A stretch of 64,000 bases of DNA from Methylophaga sp. OBS1 (GTDB lineage Bacteria; Pseudomonadota; Gammaproteobacteria; Nitrosococcales; Methylophagaceae): the NCBI RefSeq assembly GCF_026319365.1, contig NZ_JAPDMS010000001.1:807128-871127 (forward strand), in the 5' to 3' direction. The notes under the pieces are model-generated. The model did no database searches. It was not told the DNA's origin and saw only the letters and a list, made by a program, of their open reading frames with translations. The position numbers and the translations under genes were made by a program. Below are positions 38,545 to 48,817 of this stretch, in pieces (within the stretch, counting starts at the first letter, position 1; each line of letters starts with the position of its first letter).

Positions 38545-41500
38545 ATGAACTGGCTCGACGCGTTTTTTATTGCCCCGCAAGAACAACAGAATTATATAAC
38601 AGGGTCTTACAATTACACCTTAGTTGTACTGTCAGTGATAGTTGCCGCGGTTGCATCGTTTATCGCTCTGCATTTTGCGTCTATGGCGCAAAGCCTGCTT
38701 GTCGAACGACAGCGACATATCGCCGTGATTGCGGGTGCCTGCATCATGGCCGCTGGTGTCTGGAGTATGCACTTTGTCGGAATGCTGGCCCACGACATCG
38801 GTGGGCATGTGGGCTACGACCTGACACTGACATTTTTGTCAGTCATCCCCAGTCTGATAGCGACTTACATCACGCTTAAAATACTGATGAAAGCCAGGCT
38901 GACGTTCTGGCAATTAGTTTACAGCAGCCTGTTTGTGGGTGCTGGTATCGGCATGATGCATTACACAGGCATGGAGGCGATGGAAATGGAGGCCAAGCTC
39001 CAGTATGTGCCGGCCTGGTTTTTCGCTTCCATTGTCGTCGCCATTGTGCTTGCCTTTGTCGCCTTGTCAGTTCGCTATTATCTTTCTCAGTTCTCCCAGA
39101 ACTTATCTGCAAACCTGATCAATGCGATCAGTGCGATTATCATGGGCATTGCCATTTCTGGTATGCATTACACCGGTATGGCTGGCGCCAGGTTTAGTGA
39201 TATTGATGTGACGGTTATTCATCAGGCAATGAATCAGGAACACCAGCAATTATCCTACATTGTTGCTTTCACAACCTTAATCATCTCAGCCCTGGCTGCA
39301 ACCATCGCTTCACAGCTACGTTACCGTCAGCTACTGGTTGAGAAAACCAGTAATGAGCGTCGTCTGCAAACAATGATGAACACGGCCGTTGACGGTATTT
39401 TTACTATAGACAGTAACGGCATTATTCAGGACTTCAATCAATCTGCCACTGACATTTTCGGCTGGCAGCCTTCAGACATCATCGGTCAGTCATTTTTCCG
39501 ACTCGTTCCTGACGAGGCGATAGAAGAGTTCCGGGGCTATTTACTCAATTTTCAGAAAACCGGGCAGACGCAGATAAGTGGACAGGCAAGAGAGGTGTTT
39601 GCCAAGCATAAAGATGGACATATCTTTCCGGTACGGCTTGGGCTTGGACATATCCAGTTAAAAGAACAGGGCTCCATGTTTGTGAGTTTTGTGACTGATA
39701 TTTCTGAACGCTGGGAAATGCAGGAAAAGCTCAGGAAAAGCGAAGAGCAATACAGCTCACTGATCAAAAATATTCCCGGCGCCAGTTTTCGTTGTCTTCT
39801 GGATGAGCATTGGACCGCCGTGCTGGTCAGTGACGCCATATTTGATTTATGCGGCTGGCATCCGGAAGACTTTTATGAAGGCAGGATTCATTTTTCCGAC
39901 CTGATTCATCCTGATGATGTTGAGAAAACGGATCAGGCAGTGGCGCAAGCACTTGAGAGCAAATCTAATTACACCGTTGAGTTTCGCTGGAAGCACAGGA
40001 ATGGAGACTATATCTGGGTACTGGAGAATGGCTCTGTCATCTGGAAGGATGACAAACCATTATGGATAGATGGTTTGATTCTCGATATCAGCGAGAGAGT
40101 GCAAATGGAGCACAATCTCATCGAGGCCAAGGAAGCAGCAGAGCTGTCAGCGGAGAGTAAGGCGAGATTCCTGGCCAACATGAGTCATGAGATTCGCACA
40201 CCGATGAATGCCATTATCGGTTTCACAGATATTCTGAATGACGCCGACAGCTTGTCGGTGGAAGACAAAAAACACCTCAAAACGATCAGCCAATCAGCCC
40301 GCTCTTTGATGCACTTGCTCAATGATGTGCTGGACAGTGCCAAGCTGGAGAAAGATAAATTAGAACTGGATGAGTCGGCTTTTCACCTGACACGCCTGGT
40401 CGATTCGGTGGTCTCTACACTGTGGCTGCAAGCCAAAAATAAAGGCTTATATCTTAATTTTGAGATTCCCAGCGATATTCATCCAAGCTATATCGGCGAT
40501 GAAAGTCGTCTGCGCCAGGTATTGATCAACCTGGTCGGTAATGCCATTAAATTTACGGAAAAAGGCGGGGTTAAACTCAGTGTGTCGAGCAACCCGCAAC
40601 AACAACTGTGCTTCGTGATAGAAGACACCGGTATCGGTATGGATGCGACTACCCTGGCGCAGGTGTTTGAACCATTTTCTCAGGCTGATGCTTCCATGAG
40701 TCGCCGTTTCGGTGGAACCGGTTTGGGAACGACCATATCGAAACAACTCGTCGAACTGATGGGCGGCGAGTTGTATGCAAAAAGCGAGTTGGGTGTTGGC
40801 AGTGTTTTCTACTTTGAACTGCCTTTGCAGAAAACCGACGTGGTGATCGAGCCCGTCTCAGAAGGAAAACCGCTCTCATTGCCACCTCAGACAGTGCTCA
40901 TTGCCGATGACATTGAACAAAATCTAACCTTACTGACACTATTACTGGAGCGCCAACATCATAAAACGGTTCAGGCAGAAAATGGTGAACATGCTTTGGC
41001 ATTATTCAAAGACATTCGACCGGATATTGTGCTGATGGACCTGCAAATGCCGGTGATGGATGGGTTTACCGCGACAAAACTGATTCGGGATTATGAAGCT
41101 GAAAATGATTTGAGTCCAACGCCTGTTGTGGCCTTGACTGCAAGTGTGCTGTCAGAGGACAAAATGGAAGCGAAACGTGCCGGCATGAATGGCTTTGCTC
41201 ATAAACCGGTGGATATACATGCTTTGACCCGGGAAATGGCCAGAGTGCTGGGAATCAGCATTGCTGATGATGACATTGAACCCGAGACCTTGGTGGATGA
41301 CCATAGTGGTCAAATCAACCTTCAGCAGGGACTTGATTTGTGGGGGAGTCACGTCACCTACGTTGAGGAGTTAAGCCGGTTTTTAAACCAGCATGCTGAC
41401 CTGCCTGCGCATCTGCTGAATCTGGCTGCAGCATCCGACTTTGCAGCCTTAAAGGCCGATTCGCATCGGCTCAAAGGCTTGTCTGGTAATCTGGGACTCA

Positions 41501-41892
41501 CTGCAATTTATCAGATCTCGATCAGTCTGGAGCAACAGGCGGGGAATAGCGATAGTGAGCAATGCAGCGAAGAGATAAAAGCGCTGCAGGAGGCGATGTC
41601 GGCATTAGCGCTGGAAGTGAAAGCGTTAGCTGAACTGCATCAATTGGAGCAAAAAAACAGCCGCCAGAGTCAGACACTGACTGAATCGGACACACTCGAT
41701 TTGGTAGAACAGCTCTCAGCCTTGACGGGGTTGGGTGAAATGGATGAGTCCATGGTAGATAAACTGGTCAATGGCATTAAAGCGGATCTCCACAGTCTGG
41801 CGCAGGGCGTACAAAATGCCCTGGATGAATTCGACTTTGTAACAGCACAACATCATCTTGATAGCATCAAGCAGCAACTGACGAAGGGTTAA
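38545..41892 (+). CDS. Hybrid sensor histidine kinase: MHYT-PAS-PAS-HisKA-HATPase-REC-Hpt
   Basis: 1115 aa inner-membrane phosphorelay kinase. The N-terminal about 260 residues form an MHYT sensor with several helices carrying SMHFVGM, MMHYTGM and GMHYTGM motifs that may bind copper and sense gases. Two PAS domains follow (about 265-390 and 395-525), then HisKA with phospho-acceptor His548 (NMSHEIRTP), HATPase with NLVGNAIKFTEKGG, DTGIGM and GGTGLGTTIS, a REC domain with Asp832 (IVLMDLQMPVMDG) and a C-terminal Hpt domain with His974 (DSHRLKGLSG). It lies three bases before an HD-GYP response regulator, its likely target. Confidence 0.93.
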   Translation: MNWLDAFFIAPQEQQNYITGSYNYTLVVLSVIVAAVASFIALHFASMAQSLLVERQRHIAVIAGACIMAAGVWSMHFVGMLAHDIGGHVGYDLTLTFLSVIPSLIATYITLKILMKARLTFWQLVYSSLFVGAGIGMMHYTGMEAMEMEAKLQYVPAWFFASIVVAIVLAFVALSVRYYLSQFSQNLSANLINAISAIIMGIAISGMHYTGMAGARFSDIDVTVIHQAMNQEHQQLSYIVAFTTLIISALAATIASQLRYRQLLVEKTSNERRLQTMMNTAVDGIFTIDSNGIIQDFNQSATDIFGWQPSDIIGQSFFRLVPDEAIEEFRGYLLNFQKTGQTQISGQAREVFAKHKDGHIFPVRLGLGHIQLKEQGSMFVSFVTDISERWEMQEKLRKSEEQYSSLIKNIPGASFRCLLDEHWTAVLVSDAIFDLCGWHPEDFYEGRIHFSDLIHPDDVEKTDQAVAQALESKSNYTVEFRWKHRNGDYIWVLENGSVIWKDDKPLWIDGLILDISERVQMEHNLIEAKEAAELSAESKARFLANMSHEIRTPMNAIIGFTDILNDADSLSVEDKKHLKTISQSARSLMHLLNDVLDSAKLEKDKLELDESAFHLTRLVDSVVSTLWLQAKNKGLYLNFEIPSDIHPSYIGDESRLRQVLINLVGNAIKFTEKGGVKLSVSSNPQQQLCFVIEDTGIGMDATTLAQVFEPFSQADASMSRRFGGTGLGTTISKQLVELMGGELYAKSELGVGSVFYFELPLQKTDVVIEPVSEGKPLSLPPQTVLIADDIEQNLTLLTLLLERQHHKTVQAENGEHALALFKDIRPDIVLMDLQMPVMDGFTATKLIRDYEAENDLSPTPVVALTASVLSEDKMEAKRAGMNGFAHKPVDIHALTREMARVLGISIADDDIEPETLVDDHSGQINLQQGLDLWGSHVTYVEELSRFLNQHADLPAHLLNLAAASDFAALKADSHRLKGLSGNLGLTAIYQISISLEQQAGNSDSEQCSEEIKALQEAMSALALEVKALAELHQLEQKNSRQSQTLTESDTLDLVEQLSALTGLGEMDESMVDKLVNGIKADLHSLAQGVQNALDEFDFVTAQHHLDSIKQQLTKG

Positions 41893-41895
41893 GTC

Positions 41896-42936
41896 ATGAC
41901 ACTAAGAAATGCATCCTCGCCGAAAATCCTGATTGTTGATGATGAGCCGGCCAATTTAAGAGTGCTGAGACAGGTTTTGCAGCATGACTACAGACTCTCT
42001 TTTGCACGCTCAGGACAGGCAGCGCTGGAGCTCGTTGCTAAGGAACGCCCGGATCTGATTCTTCTCGACATCATGATGCCCGAAATGACCGGTCTTGAGG
42101 TTTGTAAACGACTCAAAGCTGACCCGGAATACAGTCATATTCCCATTATCTTTGTGACCGCATTGCAGGATTCGGTTGATGAGGCTCAGGGGTTTGAGAT
42201 TGGTGCTGTAGATTACATCGTTAAGCCAGTGGTGCCCTCAACAGTACTTGCCAGGGTCAAAACACACATATCTCTGGTTCGTGCGGAAGCGCTTCATGAG
42301 ACACAGATTGATTTGATTCAGCGACTGGGGCGAGCCGCTGAATATAAAGACAATGAGACAGGGCTGCATGTGCAGCGTATGAGTCACTACTCAAAAATTA
42401 TTGCCATGGCTTACGGCTTTGACAAGACAGCAGCTGATGAGCTGATGATGGCAGCACCAATGCATGATATCGGCAAGATTGGTATTCCCGATCGGATATT
42501 GCTCAAACCCGGTAAATTGAGCGATGAAGAATATGCGGAAATGAAAAAACACGCCGAGATCGGTGCCGAGATCCTGGCTAACTCACATTCGAGGCTGATT
42601 CAATTGGCACATTCAGTGGCGCTCAGCCACCATGAAAAATGGGACGGCTCCGGTTATCCCCGCGGTCTTAAAGGCGAAGACATACCCATTGAAGGCAGAA
42701 TCGTGGCGATTGCCGATGTATTTGACGCACTCACCAGTGAAAGACCCTATAAAAAAGCCTGGTCAGTAGAAGATGCGCTCGAATTCATCAAGTCGCAGTC
42801 TGGTAAACATTTCGATCCGGCGTTGCCCCCCTTAATTGAGCAAGAATTACCGGAGATACTGGCAATCAAGGCGCAATTGTCAGAGCAGGGCGTAGCAACT
42901 GAAAAGTTTGCCGAGACCGCGGCGACAGAAGCATAG
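41896..42936 (+). CDS. HD-GYP response regulator (c-di-GMP phosphodiesterase)
   Basis: 346 aa. REC domain with phospho-acceptor Asp58 (LILLDIMMPEMTG) followed by an HD-GYP domain: His190-Asp191 in MHDIGKIGIPD, HHEKWDGSGYP with the GYP at 253-255 and RIVAIADVFDALTSERPYK. HD-GYP enzymes degrade c-di-GMP to pGpG or GMP. All motif residues seen appear intact. It follows the hybrid kinase with a three-base gap and is probably activated by it. Confidence 0.93.
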   Translation: MTLRNASSPKILIVDDEPANLRVLRQVLQHDYRLSFARSGQAALELVAKERPDLILLDIMMPEMTGLEVCKRLKADPEYSHIPIIFVTALQDSVDEAQGFEIGAVDYIVKPVVPSTVLARVKTHISLVRAEALHETQIDLIQRLGRAAEYKDNETGLHVQRMSHYSKIIAMAYGFDKTAADELMMAAPMHDIGKIGIPDRILLKPGKLSDEEYAEMKKHAEIGAEILANSHSRLIQLAHSVALSHHEKWDGSGYPRGLKGEDIPIEGRIVAIADVFDALTSERPYKKAWSVEDALEFIKSQSGKHFDPALPPLIEQELPEILAIKAQLSEQGVATEKFAETAATEA

Positions 42937-43092
42937 CCTTTATCTGGTTTATGTCCGAGCTCTTTGCTGGCTCATTGATCTATAACGTTTCAGTTTAACA
43001 ACATCTCAGCAAACCAAGGACATCCACTGAAATTTGTCCAGGATGGGGGCTACTCTTGATTAGATTGACGCCAGGTCTCGTTGAATGTGTTG

Positions 43093-44706
43093 TCAGGTGT
43101 CAGTAATTTTAATGGCACGGAACATCGCACATTGACGGAAGACGTTAATATCCGGTTCGACATTCATATTGCGCGACACCCGCAATACCAGTCTTAGCAG
43201 CATCTTCATATCTCTTGGGCTGATTTCCTGAAACGTGGCAAGTAACTGGGCCAATAATGCCCTGGATAAGTCAAACTCATATTGCTGTGCGAATACCTGC
43301 CAGATGCGGGCGGCATTTTCCGGGGTCGGGATTTGATATTCTATAATCGCAGCACATCGAGAGATGATGGCTTCGTCAATATCGGAAGGTCGGTTGGTCG
43401 TCATAAACAGCAAGCCGCTGAAATATTCCATTGTTCGTAAGAATTCCGCGACGATCGCATTCTGTTCAATGTTATTACCGCGGGTCACAATGAATACATC
43501 GGCTTCGTCCAGCAGCAGCACGCAGTTCCAGCGCTCAGCACGGGCAAAAATGACACGAAGATTGGCTTCGATATCTTTGGCATTGGTGCCTAGGGATCCG
43601 GAGTGCAGCAGGTACAAAGGCCGCTGAATCAGTTCCGAATAAATCTCTGCTGTCAGGGTTTTACCGACACCGGGCACGCCTTTACAGAGAATCACATTGC
43701 CGGCCGTTTTTCCCTCAATAATATCGCCACTAAAGATATCGACATTGCTGGTGAGTACATCCAGCAGATCATGATGTGTTTTAGGCAGAATTAGTTTGTC
43801 TTTTAGTGATAGGTCATAGTGGTAACGTGTCAGGTAATCAGCGTGGATCCAGACGAAACCCTGTGTTTTAAGATTAAACACCCGGAGTAACGGCCATTCG
43901 GGCATCGCCAGTACATTATCCTCGCCCTCGACCAGACAGGATTCTCTTAACTGTGAATAGGTTTTGACATCACTGGCCGCCATATCATGAATGACTTTGG
44001 TATCGATGGGTGTGCCATCGGAATTAGCCTGGGTTTTGTCGGTGTAGATCGAGCCGCTGGCAATAAACTGCTCGGAAAACTGGTCTTTTATTTCCCGGCA
44101 ATAGCGGGCATAACTCGCTTCATAGTCGGCTTTCAGTGCATCTGTTTCTTTATAAACCTGTTTCAGCGCCAAAGCTTCATTGATACGTTTTCTGTTGACA
44201 TCACCGGGGCTGAAGGCGATGTAGTCATGCTCGAAGCCGAAATAGCCTTTCTTGAGGTTGGGCGAAAGGTGACAGACATGCATCAGCAGGGATTCTTCCG
44301 CATGGGCGGTGGCCGGTTTGTAACTGAAATCGGTTACCAGGGCCGGGTAAAGTTTGCCGTCGGCCTTTTTTAGATAGACCCAGCCATCAATCAGTTTATG
44401 TTTGAGATAAGCTTCCAGTGTGGAGGAAAAGGCTTTGAAATTGGGGAGGGGGGAATCAAATTCACCATCACGCGCCATCAGGATAGCTTCGATAGCACGC
44501 GATGATTTCACATCGTCCAGTGATTTAGCGACCTCAGCCATATTCTGCAATGCGGCAAGCGATAATTGCCGGGGCTCAATTTCCATTTCCGTGGTTTTGA
44601 TATAACCACGCTGGTCAGCTTCTTCCCGCATCACTCTCTCACGGTATGGCGCGAGTTCGGGATGTTGCGTTGCTTTGATGAAGTCGTGAGAAACAATAAA
44701 TGACAC
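43093..44706 (-). CDS. AAA+ ATPase of unknown role
   Basis: 537 aa. The N-terminal about 300 residues are unrecognised; the AAA+ module follows, with Walker A GVPGVGKT (343-350), Walker B VLLLDEAD (396-403), sensor 1 MTTNRP (435-440) and arginine-bearing DEAIISRC (445-451). This type is close to general AAA chaperone/remodelling ATPases (pfam AAA), not to a specific named family. It has no obvious partner gene nearby and lies between the c-di-GMP pair and chemoreceptors. Confidence 0.85.
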   Translation of the reverse strand: MSFIVSHDFIKATQHPELAPYRERVMREEADQRGYIKTTEMEIEPRQLSLAALQNMAEVAKSLDDVKSSRAIEAILMARDGEFDSPLPNFKAFSSTLEAYLKHKLIDGWVYLKKADGKLYPALVTDFSYKPATAHAEESLLMHVCHLSPNLKKGYFGFEHDYIAFSPGDVNRKRINEALALKQVYKETDALKADYEASYARYCREIKDQFSEQFIASGSIYTDKTQANSDGTPIDTKVIHDMAASDVKTYSQLRESCLVEGEDNVLAMPEWPLLRVFNLKTQGFVWIHADYLTRYHYDLSLKDKLILPKTHHDLLDVLTSNVDIFSGDIIEGKTAGNVILCKGVPGVGKTLTAEIYSELIQRPLYLLHSGSLGTNAKDIEANLRVIFARAERWNCVLLLDEADVFIVTRGNNIEQNAIVAEFLRTMEYFSGLLFMTTNRPSDIDEAIISRCAAIIEYQIPTPENAARIWQVFAQQYEFDLSRALLAQLLATFQEISPRDMKMLLRLVLRVSRNMNVEPDINVFRQCAMFRAIKITDT

Positions 44707-45014
44707 TTGTCTGACCTGTATTGAAAGAAAAAAAGACCGGGGCAGCGCAGCTTAGTTCATACGGCAGCGTTTTTATCGCGCATAGCCTGACCGAATAAGG
44801 TCATCTCACGCGATATCAGGCTAGGTTTTAGCACGGCTTCTATCAGTGACGCTGTGACTCCCTTTCACAATGATGCCACAGCTTAAGATGTCGATAATAA
44901 AGATCCTGTCATCATCCTGACACAGAAAGGATGCTATCAGTGAAATAGGTTAAAGATTTCCAGAAATCCGCCGCTTAACTACATGGAACCACACTATTTT
45001 AAGGCGTTCAAAGC
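44707..45014. other. Divergent promoter region, AAA ATPase / chemoreceptor
   Basis: 308 nt without a gene. A nested inverted repeat is visible: AGCCTGA/TCAGGCT (44784-44790 and 44816-44822) enclosing TGACC/GGTCA. It may be an operator or a leader hairpin. No sigma-28-type promoter was convincing. Confidence 0.45.
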
Positions 45015-46628
45015 ATGAATCTTCACAGCATCCGCATCAAAACTTCGCTGCCCGTCCTGGCGATGGTCATCACCCTCATCGTTGTCATCGTTCTGTTCAC
45101 ACTGATGCTCAGAATGCAAAGCCAGGCTATTGAGAGTTTAAGTACGCAATTTATGCCTGCCAACGCGACGATACTCAATGCCGACAGGGACCTCTACCAA
45201 GCCAAGCTCGCTGCTAGTGATGTCTGGCATGGTGAGGGAGATATGGAACAGGCACGGGCTGACTTTGCTGAAAATGCGGCCCAGGTCGCAGAGCGTTATG
45301 TCGAATTCAGCCAGTTTATGTCGGACTATCCGGAAGTGCTGGGCGATAAACAGGCCTTCAATAACGCCTACGAGCTGTGGCTGGAAGAGGCTAACAAGCT
45401 GGTGAGTATGGGAAAAAATTCGATTGGCGTGAACCGGCAAGCCGAATTGGAAGCGGAAGCTTTTACCACATTACGTGACTTGCTGGATAAATCCGGTGAA
45501 GCCCTGTTAGTCAAGTTTGAAGCGCTGGATCAGGCGGTGCGTGCAGACATCAAAAAAATGTTGCTGATTACTATCTCGGTGGTCTTATTGGTGCTGGCGG
45601 TGTCCTTGTTCTTCAGCTATATCATCCCCAAGAGACTCACTGATGATTTGAATAAACTGATTGGACGCGTCAACGAGATAGCAACGGGGGATGGTGATCT
45701 GACGGCAAGAATCGAGAGTGATTCACGCGATGAATTTGGTCAACTGGCAGGTGCATTCAATCAGTTCGTGGGTAACCTGCAGGAACTGGTCAAAAATATT
45801 CTTGAGCAGGTCAACGGCCTCACAGGCCTTACCTCGAAGTTATCTGCCTCATCTGAGCAGACAAAATCTATTAACGAAAACCTTAATCTTTCCACTGAAT
45901 CTATCGTCAGTGCCGTACATGAAATGTCACTGGCGAACAAAGAAATGGCAGAAGTCGCCACGAATTCGGCATCTGAAGCCGATCAAACAGCAGGTTTTGC
46001 TTCACGTGGTATGGAAGTTGTTAAACGGGCAGATGAACGTATCAATGCGCTTAGTCAGGATATGGAGCGGGTACTGGGCTGTTCAAACATACTGCAGCAG
46101 AATGCCGAGAATATCGTTTCTGTCCTGGATGTCATTCGCAGTGTGGCTGAACAAACGAATCTGTTGGCGCTGAATGCCGCGATTGAGGCAGCCCGTGCCG
46201 GTGAACATGGTCGCGGTTTTGCCGTGGTCGCTGACGAGGTTCGCTCGCTGGCCAATAGGACACAGCAGAGCACGGATGATATCAATGAGATCATTGGACA
46301 ACTGCAACAGGCCGTGTCGGAATCTTCCACGGCAATCAACCAGGGTAAAGTTAACGCCGATGAAACCGCAGAGTCTTTCGATGAAGCCAGAGAAGTGTTC
46401 AGAAGTATCCAACACTCATCGGAGCGTGTAAACGACATGGCAACGCAAACCGCTTCAGCAACTGAAGAGCAAACGGCGGTTGGCGATGAAATCAGTAAAA
46501 ATCTGCACGGCCTCAACCAACAGACAGAGTCGGCCAGAGAAGTCGCAGAAACCGGTGATCTGCTGTCACAAGAAATCCGAGATTTCTCAGGTGCCATGGC
46601 TAAATTGATGGGGCGTTTCAAAGTATAA
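45015..46628 (+). CDS. Methyl-accepting chemotaxis protein, 4-helix-bundle sensor
   Basis: 537 aa. Membrane helix 1 at about residues 11-33, a periplasmic helical sensor (about 35-185) of 4HB_MCP type, helix 2 at about 187-207, HAMP (about 208-260) and a MA domain with [34 protein letters not shown]. The ligand is unknown; no CheA or CheW genes occur in the window. It is followed by a second, soluble chemoreceptor. Confidence 0.93.
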   Translation: MNLHSIRIKTSLPVLAMVITLIVVIVLFTLMLRMQSQAIESLSTQFMPANATILNADRDLYQAKLAASDVWHGEGDMEQARADFAENAAQVAERYVEFSQFMSDYPEVLGDKQAFNNAYELWLEEANKLVSMGKNSIGVNRQAELEAEAFTTLRDLLDKSGEALLVKFEALDQAVRADIKKMLLITISVVLLVLAVSLFFSYIIPKRLTDDLNKLIGRVNEIATGDGDLTARIESDSRDEFGQLAGAFNQFVGNLQELVKNILEQVNGLTGLTSKLSASSEQTKSINENLNLSTESIVSAVHEMSLANKEMAEVATNSASEADQTAGFASRGMEVVKRADERINALSQDMERVLGCSNILQQNAENIVSVLDVIRSVAEQTNLLALNAAIEAARAGEHGRGFAVVADEVRSLANRTQQSTDDINEIIGQLQQAVSESSTAINQGKVNADETAESFDEAREVFRSIQHSSERVNDMATQTASATEEQTAVGDEISKNLHGLNQQTESAREVAETGDLLSQEIRDFSGAMAKLMGRFKV

Positions 46629-46904
46629 CGGCTTCGCCAAAGCGCAGTCTTTCCCCCGAGCATAATCTTTCGAAACAGGTTAAGCCAGAGGTAATTCAAA
46701 AGTCCTGTTAGCGCTTCGAATAAACCTATTATCATGAGTCAGGTGGAGCCGAGAGCACTCTGGAGTGGCTTGCATACGAAGCCAAAAGTACTTTCCTTCC
46801 TTTTCAGTTAGATCACTGAAAATCTGATGCTGATTGTCACTAAGAATTGACACAAAATTGACAATACTTATGAGAGGCTAACGTGTTATTTAGATGTAAA
46901 AACG

Positions 46905-48236
46905 ATGTTCAATAAAATAAGTCGCACAAAACAGAAAAACAAAGATAGAAACATCGATATATCAGAACAACAAAAGGTCGATACCAGACAATCTTTGCTG
47001 GCTCTCAACGAATACATCCCCCTTATTGAATTTTCTACTGATGGAAATATCATTTCAGCGAACGAGTTGTTCCTTGAATTGATGCAATACAGCTTAGATG
47101 AGCTCAGAGGTGTGCACCATCGTGTTTTCTGCACAGATGATTATTCTTCATCAACAGAGTATGAATCCTTTTGGACAGATTTAGCGCTTGGAGAAGCTAA
47201 GAAAGGCGTATTTCACCGTATTACTAAAACAGGTTCCGATGTCTGGCTTGATGCGACCTACTTTCCAGTAAAAAATGATGATGGCGAGGTCTATAAAATC
47301 ATCAAGATTGCTAATGATGTCACAGAGGAGCATGAACAACTCAAACACCAGAGTGCCTTGGTTGATGCGCTCAAGCGCTCTCTTGCCTTTATTGAGTTTG
47401 ATCATACCGGTCGGATTATCGACGCAAATCATAATTTCTGTACTGTTGTTGGATACAATTTCGATGAAATTCGTGGACAAGAACACCGTATTTTTTGTCC
47501 GGACGAGTTTATCGAAGACTATGAGAGTTTCTGGCGAAGTCTGGCTGCTGGCGAGTTTAAATCAGGCTTATTCAAACGATTGGATAAATACGGTCAGACT
47601 ATCTGGCTTGAAGCCACATATAACCCGGTGGTGAATAGCGATGGTAGTGTTGAGGTCGTGGTGAAGTTTGCCAGTGATGTAACCGAGCGTATCAATCAGA
47701 GGAACGAGCTAACCAAGACAACAGAGCTGGCTTATCAAACTGCACAAAACACATTGGATGTGGGGGAGGAAGGTATTCTTCAACTCGATACTGCTTCGAA
47801 AACCGCGATAAATATATCTAACACAGTAGATAAAGCTGCTCAGGTGATGAATGAGTTAGCTCAGCAGTCTCAACAAATTTCAGAGATAGTCACTACGATT
47901 TCTCAGATTGCTTCACAAACTAACCTGCTCTCACTGAATGCGGCAATAGAAGCGGCGAGGGCAGGAGAGAGCGGCAAGGGGTTTGCGGTGGTCGCTGACG
48001 AGGTCAGAAAGCTTGCCTCCAATACTTCAGATGCTACAGTAGAAATCAGCGAAATTGTGCAAAAAAACAGTCAATTGACTGAGAAGTCATCTGAATACAT
48101 GGAAGCAATCCATGATCTGGTGGAAGGATGTAATGAGCAACTTTCGCACACACAAAATACACTGACTAGTATAAAAAAAGGCTCAGATGAAATTGTCAGT
48201 GCAGTGTCTAACATTATAAAAAGGCAACAATATTAA
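46905..48236 (+). CDS. Soluble PAS-PAS-methyl-accepting protein (BdlA-like architecture)
   Basis: 443 aa with no membrane segment. Two tandem PAS domains (about residues 30-145 and 150-260), both with the characteristic [10 protein letters not shown] and [10 protein letters not shown] and PAC-type [12 protein letters not shown] / [12 protein letters not shown] segments, then a short MA domain with [19 protein letters not shown]. This is the layout of Aer-like soluble receptors and of BdlA of Pseudomonas, a biofilm-dispersion regulator. Function by homology is inferred, and heme or FAD binding cannot be judged from sequence. Confidence 0.9.
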   Translation: MFNKISRTKQKNKDRNIDISEQQKVDTRQSLLALNEYIPLIEFSTDGNIISANELFLELMQYSLDELRGVHHRVFCTDDYSSSTEYESFWTDLALGEAKKGVFHRITKTGSDVWLDATYFPVKNDDGEVYKIIKIANDVTEEHEQLKHQSALVDALKRSLAFIEFDHTGRIIDANHNFCTVVGYNFDEIRGQEHRIFCPDEFIEDYESFWRSLAAGEFKSGLFKRLDKYGQTIWLEATYNPVVNSDGSVEVVVKFASDVTERINQRNELTKTTELAYQTAQNTLDVGEEGILQLDTASKTAINISNTVDKAAQVMNELAQQSQQISEIVTTISQIASQTNLLSLNAAIEAARAGESGKGFAVVADEVRKLASNTSDATVEISEIVQKNSQLTEKSSEYMEAIHDLVEGCNEQLSHTQNTLTSIKKGSDEIVSAVSNIIKRQQY

Positions 48237-48305
48237 CTAACTGCTGAACTTCACTGACCAGTCTGGGGTTGGTAAATTTATGAACAGCACTTACCTTGGT
48301 TTGTA

Positions 48306-48812
48306 ATGAACTGTAAAACCACAAAAAACTACATCAAACTAACAAGACCGTTTCAAGCAAGTTTTGGGTTAACGTTAATCGAGTTGATGACGGTTGTTGC
48401 CATCGTAGGTGTGATTGCGATGATAGCGGTTCCCAGCTATGAAAAGTATCGTCGTGATGTCAACAATCAGATTGCCGTGGGGTACTTACAAACTATACGA
48501 GGCAGTATTGAAAGATACTTTGTAGAAACAAATCGTTTCCCTGCTGGACTGGCGGATTTGGGAAATCTGCCTAATAATGGTGAAGACCCATGGGGGAATC
48601 AATTTGTTTACCTGAATATCGCAAATGCAGGTCCCGGGGTAATGGGGCAGGTTAGAAAAGACAGAAAGCTAAACCCCATCAATACTGAATATGACCTTTA
48701 CAGTATGGGAGAAGATGGGGTGACTAAAAAACAGATTTCCAACAAAGACAGCCTCGATGACGTTATCCTGGCACGCGACGGTCAGTTCATCGGACTGGCC
48801 CGAGATTTTTAG
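48306..48812 (+). CDS. GspG-like type II/IV pseudopilin
   Basis: 168 aa. The N-terminus has a prepilin peptidase signal: a basic leader of about 22 residues ending FG, then LTLIELMTVVAIVGVIAMIAVPSY with the conserved Glu5. The C-terminal part has the GspG-type NGEDPWGNQFVYLN and DLYSMGEDG segments that coordinate calcium in the major pseudopilin. No other secretion genes lie nearby, so it is an orphan and may serve a type IV pilus or secretion assembly encoded elsewhere. Confidence 0.85.
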   Translation: MNCKTTKNYIKLTRPFQASFGLTLIELMTVVAIVGVIAMIAVPSYEKYRRDVNNQIAVGYLQTIRGSIERYFVETNRFPAGLADLGNLPNNGEDPWGNQFVYLNIANAGPGVMGQVRKDRKLNPINTEYDLYSMGEDGVTKKQISNKDSLDDVILARDGQFIGLARDF

Positions 48813-48817
48813 CTTTC

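Noticed and set aside
46055..46735. Minus-strand 226-codon open frame overlapping the chemoreceptor MA domain
   Set aside because: It is a shadow of the MA coding sequence with Ser/Cys-rich composition and no family similarity.
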